Made by a program: the position numbers and the translations under genes
From: Candidatus Sumerlaeota bacterium
GTDB lineage: Bacteria; Sumerlaeota; Sumerlaeia; JADFCT01
Length of the DNA: 9,405 bases
Assembly (NCBI GenBank): GCA_026398575.1
Contig: JAPLSP010000395.1
Coordinates: forward strand, 30,451 to 39,855
Reading direction: 5' to 3'
In this document: positions 1 to 5,853 of the stretch, piece after piece
Position numbering within the stretch: the first letter of the stretch is position 1
Layout: every line of letters begins with the position of its first letter
Notes under the pieces: generated by a model
Database searches by the model: none
What the model saw: the letters and a program-made list of their open reading frames with translations, nothing else
Told to the model about the DNA's origin: nothing

Positions 1-2
1 CG

Positions 3-2882
3 GCATCAAACGTGTTGTCGCGGACTTTTGATACAGTTGCTCCAACGGTGTCGAGCGTCATGGCAATGAGCGGAGCCAATTATCTCTCCACCATCAGAGT
101 CCAATTCAGCGAGCCAGTCACTGGCGCAACGTCTCTGACTGCTACAAACTATGCAATTTCGGGCGCGGGCCGCGGCACGATGACCATGAATCCGACGGCG
201 GTCACGGTTGTAAACTCCTTGACGGTGCTGCTGACATGGACGAACGCGGGCGAGATGCTCAACGGCGCAGCGGTGACGATCACCGTCTTCAATATTCAAG
301 ACATAACTGGCAATGTAATTGGCGCTCAGAACAGCGGCAATGGCACAGGCATCGGCATTGCTCCGTCTGTGGCGTCTGTGGCTGTCCAGACAGGCACGAA
401 TAACAGCGGGACGATAGCGGTCACCTTCAATGAGCCGATGGGCCCAACTTCACTCACCGCCACGAACTATGCGATCTCGGGCGCAGGACGCGGCACAATG
501 TCCACGAATCCAACGGGCGTCTCGGTCGTGAATTCCTCAACGGTCTTGCTAACCTGGACAAACGCGGGCGAGATGATGAACGGTTCGACGGTGACGATCA
601 CTGTCAGCAATGCTCAAGATCTGGCGGGCAATGTAATCGGGACCCCGAACAGTGGTAGCGACACGGGCATAGGCGTCGCGCCGGCGGTTACGGGCATCGT
701 GCCTGTAAACGATCATACGATCAACCTGGCTTTCAACGAACCAATGGGCGCGAGCTCGACAACAGCAGCCAACTATTCCGTCTCCGGCCTTGGCGTCGGC
801 ACATTGGCGGTGAATCCTAACACAGTGTGCGTGTTGACAAGCTCAAGCGTGCAACTGTCCTGGAACCTGCCGCAGGAAATGAACGGCAGCCAGCCGATCA
901 CGGTGACGGTGGTGAGCGCAGTCAAGGATTTGGCCGGCAACGGCGTCGGGATTCCGAACAGCGCGAGCGCGACGGCTATCGGCGCGGCGCCCTGGGTCTC
1001 CGGCATCGCGGTAGTGGATAACCATACGATTGACGTGACGTTCAGCGAAGCCATGGGCGCCACATCCTTGACGGCTGCGAACTACACGGTCTCCGGTCTG
1101 AGCGTGGGAACGCTGGCGTCGAATCCGAACAGCGTCGTTCGGCAGAGCTCGAACAGCGTGGTTCGTCTGACATGGAACACTCCGCAGGAGATGAACGGCG
1201 GGCAGACAATTACGGTGACGGTCGCGAGCGCGGTTCAGGATCTTGCAGGGAACGGCGTCGGGACTCCGAACAACGCGAGCGCGACGGCCATCGGCACGCC
1301 GACGACGGTCGTCAGCATCACAATTGTCAACGAACACACCATTAATCTGCAATTCAGCGAGCCGATGGCGGCCACGTCTCTGACAGCGGCGAACTACGCT
1401 GTCTCGGGTCTTGGCGCTGCCGGCACATTGGCTGTGAACCCAAATACGGTGATAGCGCTGAGCAGTTCCAGCGTGGAGTTGCTGTGGAACCTGCCGCAGG
1501 ATATGCTGGGCGGTCATACTATCACGGTGACGGTCGCGAGCGCGGTTCAAGATCTTGCCGGCAACGCCCTCGGAACTCCGAACAGCGCCAGCGCGACGGC
1601 CATCGGCGTACTGCCGACAGTCGTTTCGGCGGCGTCGACGACGGCCACCGTGGTGCGCGTGGTCTTCAGCGAGCCGATGCTGAACAACGCGGCCCTGATC
1701 AACCCAACCAACTACACCTTCACCGGTGCCGTGGCGCTTACTCCTTCGGCCGTTGCGGTCGTTGATCCGTTGCGGGTTGACGTAACGGTTAATGAGATGA
1801 CCGACGGCGCGTCGTATCTGGTGACGGTCAATGCCACGAACGTCGGGCCGACGGATCTGGCCCGCAACCACATCAATGTCGCAGCCCAGACCGTGCCCTT
1901 CACCGGAATGGGCGATCTGCCCTGGGTCATCGCCGCCGCGCCGACGACGGCGACAGTGGCGCGCGTGACCTTCAGCGCAGACATGACAAATGACACGGCA
2001 TTTGTCAACTCCGCCAACTATGCATTCGCGGGCTCGGTGCCGCTGACTATTGCCGGCGTGACGCGCGTAAATGCCCGGACAGTGGATATCACGGTCAATG
2101 AGATGACCGATGGCGCGCCTTATACAGTGTTTGCTAATTCGAGCTTGGGCGGACCGACCGATCTGGCGGCGTTCAACCATGTGGATCCTCTGCATGACCA
2201 CATGACATTCACAGGCCTGGGCGACCTGCCGCGGGTGAGCATCAACCAGGTCGCAGGCCAGATTGACCCGACGAGCCAGACAATGATGTTCGATATCATA
2301 TTCACCGAACCGGTCTATGACCTGACATTCTCCGACATCGCCTTCACGGGCTCGGCGACGGGCTCGATTGGCACAATCACAGGCGGCCCCACGGCTTATC
2401 TGCTGACCATCACCAGCAGCTCAGCCGACGGCACGGTTGTACCGACGCTGCCAGCCGGTCGCGTGTTCGACGTGGCGGCCAACAATCCGAACGTCCCCTC
2501 GACCTCGATGGACAACAGCGTGCTTTACGACACGACGCCTCCGTTGTCATGGGTTGAAATTCCGACGACCGGCACGATCATCATCGAAGTTCCGTTCAAG
2601 GTTCAGTGGAACTTCAGCGACGCGATGCCTGGAAGCGGCGTGAAGTCCGTCAAACTCTACATGAACTTCAATTTTGGGTGGCAAAGCTTTGTCGCCGCAT
2701 TCGACGCGGCAACGACCGCGACCATGCTTGATTACACGCTTGCGCCCAACAACGGCATGTACGGCTTCTACACCATCGCAACCGACTTCGCCGGCAACGA
2801 GGAAGTCTACACCGGCTTCGACGTCTACGCTCTGCTGGCCATCAAGGGATCAAGCACGGTCGAACTCTGGAATAGGTACTAA
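3..2882 (+). CDS. Large Ig-like repeat surface/secreted protein (5' partial)
   Basis: The frame is open to the left edge, so the gene starts outside the window; the GTG at position 12 is only the first in-frame start-like codon. About 960 residues are visible. Numbering from that GTG, units of 102-107 residues begin at residues 13, 120, 226, 329, 433, 537, 639 and 742. They share the pattern TI.VTFSEPM, a TAANY.VSG segment, and QDLAGN near the end. From residue 840 (DTTPP) a different Ig-like domain follows, with an FAGNE motif near its end at 926-930. These features fit bacterial Ig-like (Big_5/SwmB-like) adhesin or cell-surface proteins, so an extracellular location is inferred. No LPXTG signal, transmembrane anchor or clear type IX/PEP-CTERM tail is seen at the C-terminus (ends VELWNRY). 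The signal peptide, if any, lies outside. The gene is GC-rich (about 63% in a hand-counted 60-base stretch from 1201). It runs convergent to the minus-strand cluster and seems functionally unrelated to it. Confidence 0.88.
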   Translation, partial: ASNVLSRTFDTVAPTVSSVMAMSGANYLSTIRVQFSEPVTGATSLTATNYAISGAGRGTMTMNPTAVTVVNSLTVLLTWTNAGEMLNGAAVTITVFNIQDITGNVIGAQNSGNGTGIGIAPSVASVAVQTGTNNSGTIAVTFNEPMGPTSLTATNYAISGAGRGTMSTNPTGVSVVNSSTVLLTWTNAGEMMNGSTVTITVSNAQDLAGNVIGTPNSGSDTGIGVAPAVTGIVPVNDHTINLAFNEPMGASSTTAANYSVSGLGVGTLAVNPNTVCVLTSSSVQLSWNLPQEMNGSQPITVTVVSAVKDLAGNGVGIPNSASATAIGAAPWVSGIAVVDNHTIDVTFSEAMGATSLTAANYTVSGLSVGTLASNPNSVVRQSSNSVVRLTWNTPQEMNGGQTITVTVASAVQDLAGNGVGTPNNASATAIGTPTTVVSITIVNEHTINLQFSEPMAATSLTAANYAVSGLGAAGTLAVNPNTVIALSSSSVELLWNLPQDMLGGHTITVTVASAVQDLAGNALGTPNSASATAIGVLPTVVSAASTTATVVRVVFSEPMLNNAALINPTNYTFTGAVALTPSAVAVVDPLRVDVTVNEMTDGASYLVTVNATNVGPTDLARNHINVAAQTVPFTGMGDLPWVIAAAPTTATVARVTFSADMTNDTAFVNSANYAFAGSVPLTIAGVTRVNARTVDITVNEMTDGAPYTVFANSSLGGPTDLAAFNHVDPLHDHMTFTGLGDLPRVSINQVAGQIDPTSQTMMFDIIFTEPVYDLTFSDIAFTGSATGSIGTITGGPTAYLLTITSSSADGTVVPTLPAGRVFDVAANNPNVPSTSMDNSVLYDTTPPLSWVEIPTTGTIIIEVPFKVQWNFSDAMPGSGVKSVKLYMNFNFGWQSFVAAFDAATTATMLDYTLAPNNGMYGFYTIATDFAGNEEVYTGFDVYALLAIKGSSTVELWNRY
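48..2528 (+). repeat. Array of eight Ig-like coding repeats
   Basis: Eight in-frame coding units start near 48, 369, 687, 996, 1308, 1620, 1926 and 2235. Three subtypes can be seen. Units 1-2 share NYAISGAGRGTM and TVLLTWTNAGEM. Units 3-5 share NP..V, QEM or QDM, and SASATAIG (NASATAIG in unit 4). Units 6-7 share DVTVNEMTDGA or DITVNEMTDGA and end in TG.GDLP. Unit 8 is the most divergent. Units 4 and 5 share an exactly identical 26-base stretch (1212-1237 and 1524-1549, 312 bp apart), which points to recent duplication or gene conversion. Confidence 0.85.
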
Positions 2883-3249
2883 TAGCAGTCCGTTGATAAC
2901 AGCATTTGCTTGTACTTCCAACTATGCAGGTGTTCATAGTCCCCAATCCATTGGGCGCAATGCAGAAATTATCAAGCAATAAAGAACGAAAAATGAAAGC
3001 GCAGACAGGTCGGTCAGTCAGAATCGCTTTTACCAACGAAGACAGGAATTGCTTATAACTTCGAAGCCAAAGTAACTGGCAGTTAGTCGGAAAAACTTCA
3101 TCGGGAATCAAATAGATGATCGCGCTCTTTCTCGCTAATTCACTTTGCCGCTCGATAGCATCATCAGGTTGCGGTATGAATACTAGCTTGGGCTGAATCT
3201 GAGCACGGAACAGAGCTTCATCAAGTACTTGCCGAAATAGCATATTCAT
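2842..3249 (-). CDS. Hypothetical protein, 135 codons, possibly a decaying gene
   Basis: I do not recognise this protein. The frame starts with ATG at 3249 (a second ATG lies at 3243) and has an AGGA Shine-Dalgarno-like sequence 9 nt upstream, which is the best argument that it is translated. The first 90 or so residues look protein-like: MNMLFRQVLDEALFRAQIQP, then a charged helix (DDAIERQSELARKS) and a hydrophobic strand (AIIYLIPDE). The last 40 residues are rich in Cys, Ser and Arg and look like read-through of non-coding DNA. The stop lies 41 bp inside the convergent Ig-repeat gene. It sits 33 bp beyond the frame-corrected end of the broken small gene upstream, so it could be the last gene of that transcription unit. 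It may be a truncated or degenerate gene, or a chance frame. This frame accounts for nearly all of the 2883-3282 stretch, where I see no other gene. Confidence 0.35.
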   Translation of the reverse strand: MNMLFRQVLDEALFRAQIQPKLVFIPQPDDAIERQSELARKSAIIYLIPDEVFPTNCQLLWLRSYKQFLSSLVKAILTDRPVCAFIFRSLLLDNFCIAPNGLGTMNTCIVGSTSKCCYQRTAISTYSRVRPCLIP

Positions 3250-3282
3250 GGTTACCCATCCTGCTTTTTGGATTTTTCCGTA

Positions 3283-3656
3283 TCATTTGGTTTTTGGTGG
3301 ATGATGGCAGCGCGGGTCGGCGGGAGGGGGATAGAGACGGGTTAGGTAGGGCTGGCAGTGGTGATGGCGTGGTGCATGGCATCGTAGATTTCTAGGATGA
3401 TGTCTTTCGTGCGGTAGTAGCCATGGGCGGATTCGTCTTTGAGGCGGACGATGGGGAAGGCGCCCCCGATGCAGGAGACGGCGTCGCGGGGTGCGGGGAA
3501 ATGGCGTTCGAGTTCGGCGAACTGCGCGGGAGTTTCGGCTTTGGGACAGCCGTCGGCGCGGCGGGCGGGGCGCCAGTCGCCGCTCGCGACGGCGGGGAGG
3601 TAGCGGTAGAAGAAGGCGGTGTCAAGTTCACGGCAAATGGATTTCTCAGAAACCAT
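3283..3656 (-). pseudogene. Frameshifted copy of small methyltransferase-C-terminus-like gene
   Basis: The gene starts with ATG at 3656, preceded by a perfect AGGAGG 9 nt away, and reads 104 codons to a TAA at 3342-3344. Residues 29-103 match residues 32-106 of the product at 5442-5834 at about 54 of 75 positions (hand count). Shared blocks include RADGCP, RHFP, RDAVS, FPIV, KDESAH, YRTKD and ILEI. Against that copy, one base is missing near 3347-3353. Restoring it continues the frame as PYLTRLYPPPADPRCHHPPK to a TGA at 3283-3285, matching PYQTRLNPPPADPRCCHPPK in the other copy. The product therefore loses its conserved proline-rich tail. From memory of the family, the FPIV..KDE...YRTK..ILEIYDAM block resembles the extreme C-terminus of Eco57I/PglX-type (COG1002) adenine methyltransferases; no methyltransferase catalytic motif is present. 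The 104-residue product may still be made, or the base may be a sequencing error. The gene lies 42 bp after the AlbA_2 gene, apparently in the same operon. Confidence 0.65.
3291..3572. repeat. Direct repeat, left copy (paralogous small gene)
   Basis: This roughly 280-bp stretch aligns with 5457-5741 in the same orientation from just past the stop codons through the RADGCP codons, with a single 1-bp indel (near 3347-3353) and scattered substitutions. Many substitutions are silent or conservative. The similarity stops abruptly at 3572, where the N-terminal parts of the two genes diverge. No target-site duplication or transposase was seen at either end, so duplication of a coding cassette is the simpler explanation. 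Confidence 0.8.
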
Positions 3657-3665
3657 GGCGGGGCG

Positions 3666-3671
3666 CCTCCT
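3666..3671 (-). promoter_or_regulatory. Shine-Dalgarno AGGAGG for the 3656 start
   Basis: The plus strand reads cctcct here, giving AGGAGG on the minus strand, 9 nt before the ATG at 3656. It is the strongest ribosome binding site in the window, and it fixes the start of a gene that is otherwise frameshifted. Confidence 0.7.
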
Positions 3672-3698
3672 ATTTAATGTATCGAAATTCCTGAATGG

Positions 3699-5261
3699 TC
3701 ATTTTTCTTGCTCCAAAGAAGCGAGCAGAGCTCCGCCTTTGTGAGTGGTGCGATAGCGTTGCTTACTGCTGGTGGGCTTGCCGGGTATGGTCATCTCGAT
3801 CAGGCCATCAGCAAGCAGCGGACTCAAGACTTGGTTCCTGAACTTGGTGCGGTCGGAACGTTCCGCAATATTCATTAAATCAGCGATGGCGCTCTCTTGC
3901 TCGCATTTGCGAAGGATTTCGACTTGGTGCCGACTTAGTGCCGACTTAGTGCCGCTAATCGTTACAACAGGAGACGAGACTTCCTTTTTCGCAGATTCGG
4001 TTTCCTTGATCGCCGCCGGATGCGCAGGCAGGCGGACCAGGAAATAGCTGTGGTCGGCGTCGAACTCGAACTCAGGCAGGGGCAATCCGTTATCCCGCAT
4101 GGAGCGGATGATCTTGGGAATGCCAGTGGCGCGGCCTTCAGTGAATTCCAGTTCCTTCAGGAATTCGCCGATGCGGCGGTTGCGATAGCGGCGGGAGACG
4201 GCCCTGCCGGCGCGCAGTTGATCAAGCCGGATCGAACGGTCCGGGCCGGGATAACTTAGAACGATAAATTCTTGCGGCGAGATGCGAACCTCCACCGGTT
4301 CGCGCTCCTCATAGCTGCGATGATAGATGGCGTTGACGATTGCCTCCTCGACGGCGGCGTACGGAAAGTTTTCAATGTGGGTGGACTCGGCGCGGTCGGG
4401 ATGCTTGATGATGGTTTCATTCAGGTAGTTGCGGCGAACGTAATCGAGGGCTTCGCGGACCATGCGATGCAGAGGGCCGCGGAAAGTCTTTTCTGTAAAA
4501 CGGTCGCCGCCCGCGCCCTCAGGGAACCAGACGACATCAATCTGCGTGGCGGGGAAGAAGCGATGGGGCTCCGGATTAAAGAAGAGCAGTCCGACATTGA
4601 GCGGGAAAGGCGCTTCATCGGGACCGCCGATGATATGCATCTGGCGGCCCAGCTCGGCCAAAGGCAGCGAGGTGGCCTGTGTGGCGAGATTGCTGCCAAC
4701 CTCATGGAGAAATTCCCGCATGAGATCCCGCGACAAATCCTCAAGACGAGCCTGTTGGTTGATGCGGTCATCAAACGGAACCTTGGCTGCCAGTGAGAGC
4801 AGTTCGCGCTCCTCCTCGCCGCGAGCCCGGACGGTGCTGGATGCCTTGCGGATGAAATAGGCCTGTTCTTTTTCTCCCTTGGCCAGGCTGATCACCGCCT
4901 TGTAGGGGCGTCCGTCGCCTCCCGGCGCCCAGATAACCAGCACATGTCGGTCATCAATGACAACCGGCTCGACCACAGGATGGTATGCCGGCGTGATTTT
5001 GGAAAATCCGAGATTGAGGATTTCCTTCTGGATGCCGTCGAGAGATTCGACAGGGAGTCCGGCTGGGGGCAGAATTGGACGCCCCTGCGACTCCGCGACT
5101 CCCACAATTACATATCCTCCGCCGAGATTGTGAAAGTCATTGGCGAACGCGCAGATCGTATGAAGAACGTCTCGCGGATTCCATCCCTTCTTAAATTCCA
5201 GACGCTCCGATTCCACATGTTTCCCCCGGAGCAGGTCATGGATGTTTATGGGCAGAGGCAT
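3699..5261 (-). CDS. AlbA_2 (Schlafen-like) / RecG-like ATP-binding / winged-helix protein
   Basis: This 520-residue protein has a complete three-part layout. Residues 10-150 carry an AlbA_2 (divergent AAA / Schlafen-type) domain, with ESERLEFKKGW at 17-27 and FANDFHNLGGGYVIVGV at 39-55. Residues 290-415 carry the ATP-binding part often annotated as RecG-like or HATPase_c_4, with AVEEAIVNAIYHRSY at 303-317, a PGP turn at 338-340 and TEGRATGIPKI at 374-384. Residues 440-515 form a likely winged helix (SRHQVEIL ... IADLMNIAERSDRTKFRNQVLSPLLADGLIEM). There is no helicase domain, so the common database name 'RecG-like helicase' would mislead. Relatives are usually called putative DNA-binding or transcriptional regulators and often sit near restriction or other defence genes; the exact function is unknown. 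The ATG at 5261 fits the family's usual N-terminus, although no strong Shine-Dalgarno is seen. It lies 180 bp after the small gene at 5442-5834 and 42 bp before the broken paralogue of that gene. Confidence 0.87.
   Translation of the reverse strand: MPLPINIHDLLRGKHVESERLEFKKGWNPRDVLHTICAFANDFHNLGGGYVIVGVAESQGRPILPPAGLPVESLDGIQKEILNLGFSKITPAYHPVVEPVVIDDRHVLVIWAPGGDGRPYKAVISLAKGEKEQAYFIRKASSTVRARGEEERELLSLAAKVPFDDRINQQARLEDLSRDLMREFLHEVGSNLATQATSLPLAELGRQMHIIGGPDEAPFPLNVGLLFFNPEPHRFFPATQIDVVWFPEGAGGDRFTEKTFRGPLHRMVREALDYVRRNYLNETIIKHPDRAESTHIENFPYAAVEEAIVNAIYHRSYEEREPVEVRISPQEFIVLSYPGPDRSIRLDQLRAGRAVSRRYRNRRIGEFLKELEFTEGRATGIPKIIRSMRDNGLPLPEFEFDADHSYFLVRLPAHPAAIKETESAKKEVSSPVVTISGTKSALSRHQVEILRKCEQESAIADLMNIAERSDRTKFRNQVLSPLLADGLIEMTIPGKPTSSKQRYRTTHKGGALLASLEQEK
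3921..3953 (-). repeat. Three tandem 11-bp units inside the AlbA_2 gene
   Basis: The plus strand shows gacttggtgcc followed by gacttagtgcc twice, directly adjacent (one mismatch in the first unit). On the coding strand it encodes GTKSALSRHQV, at the hinge before the C-terminal winged helix. Because 11 is not a multiple of three, each unit is read in a different frame, and gain or loss of one unit would frameshift the C-terminal domain. Confidence 0.85.
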
Positions 5262-5441
5262 GTTAATTCTCGCTTATGCCCGCCATCGGGCGGAAAAGTG
5301 TATGCGCCGCGCAGGCGCATCGCGAAAGTCTTTCAGCTAACCAAGGACTGAGAGCGCTCCATGAATGATATGAAGCGCCCGTGCTCCGCAACCAGTTTCT
5401 TTGGCAGTGCTGTTGCCCATCGAACTCTGAAGCGAGTGCGG
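5262..5441. other. Short gap with two hairpins upstream of the AlbA_2 gene
   Basis: This 180-bp stretch separates the small gene ending at 5442 from the AlbA_2 start at 5261. It holds a 5-bp stem GCCCG-CCAT-CGGGC at 5278-5291 and a 7-bp perfect stem ATGCGCC-GCGCA-GGCGCAT at 5302-5320. Neither is followed by a T-run on the minus strand, so they are not clear Rho-independent terminators. They could be REP-like elements, an mRNA-stabilising structure between cistrons, or leader structures for the AlbA_2 gene. No convincing -35/-10 pair was seen. A 60-codon minus frame (5445-5263) also spans the gap but looks non-coding. Confidence 0.5.
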
Positions 5442-5834
5442 TCATGCTTGGCTTCCTTTTTTGGGTGGATGACAGCAGCGCGGATCGGCGGGGGGAGGGT
5501 TGAGACGGGTTTGGTAGGGGGTGGCGGTGGTGATGGAATGTCGCATGGCGTCGTGGATTTCTAGGATGGTGTCTTTCGTGCGGTAGTGGCTGTGGGCGGA
5601 TTCGTCTTTGCGGCGGACGATGGGGAAGGTGTCCATGATGTAGGAGACGGCGTCGCGGAGCGTGGGGAAGTGGCGCTTGAGTTTGGCGAGTTGCTCCGGG
5701 GTTTCGTCGTGGGGACAGCCGTCGGCGCGGTGGGCGGGGCGAAAGATATAACCGTGCGGCATCGTTGGCTGGCCCAACCTGCTGCGCGCGAACTTGCCGG
5801 CTAATTCTTCAATGGCGGTTTGATCTTTGGACAT
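5442..5834 (-). CDS. Small protein resembling C-terminus of Eco57I/PglX-type methyltransferases
   Basis: I chose the ATG at 5834, giving 130 residues (MSKDQTAIEELAGKFARSRL). It follows the 974-residue gene's stop by 19 bp, whereas the longer frame from 5912 would overlap that gene by 59 bp. Residues 32-106 match the paralogue at 3283-3656 at about 72% (hand count). The sequence runs RADGCPHDETPEQLAKLKRH, DAVSYIMDTFPIVRRKDE (61-78), YRTKDTILEIHDAM (84-97), then a proline-rich tail PYQTRLNPPPADPRCCHPPK (107-126). From memory of the family, this block resembles the very end of Eco57I/PglX-type (COG1002) DNA adenine methyltransferases, where it follows the catalytic and target-recognition parts. 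None of those parts (for example NPPY) is present, so it cannot be a methyltransferase by itself. It might be an orphaned domain that binds DNA or a partner, or a remnant carried along with defence genes. It probably shares a transcript with the helical and SIR2-like genes. No strong Shine-Dalgarno is visible. Confidence 0.7.
   Translation of the reverse strand: MSKDQTAIEELAGKFARSRLGQPTMPHGYIFRPAHRADGCPHDETPEQLAKLKRHFPTLRDAVSYIMDTFPIVRRKDESAHSHYRTKDTILEIHDAMRHSITTATPYQTRLNPPPADPRCCHPPKKGSQA
5457..5741. repeat. Direct repeat, right copy (paralogous small gene)
   Basis: This is the partner of the repeat at 3291-3572, about 2.17 kb away and in the same orientation. It carries the intact reading frame. 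The two copies bracket the AlbA_2 gene, so homologous recombination between them could excise or duplicate that gene. Confidence 0.8.
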
Positions 5835-5853
5835 TGAATTTGCTTCTATCTTT

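Noticed and set aside
843..2201. 452-codon open frame on the minus strand inside the Ig-repeat gene
   Set aside because: It is the antisense shadow of the repeat array. The product is rich in Arg, His and Gly with no domain pattern, and its length follows from the periodic GC-rich plus-strand codons.
2942..2955. CCCAAT-CC-ATTGGG inverted repeat after the Ig-gene stop as a terminator
   Set aside because: The loop is too tight, the usable stem is only 5 bp, and no T-run follows on either strand.
4272..4796. 174-codon plus-strand frame opposite the AlbA_2 gene
   Set aside because: It is antisense to a well-supported domain gene and has no domain pattern of its own.
5263..5445. 60-codon minus frame with an ATGA overlap to the small gene at 5442 and a stop 1 bp before the AlbA_2 start
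   Set aside because: The spacing is tempting for an operon, but the product has no recognisable pattern. Its C-terminal half is encoded by the two hairpins, and there is no Shine-Dalgarno; it is more likely a non-coding gap.
3291..5741. The two ~280-bp direct repeats as ends of a transposon or insertion sequence
   Set aside because: There are no terminal inverted repeats, target-site duplications or transposase. The repeats are coding sequence of a paralogous small gene.
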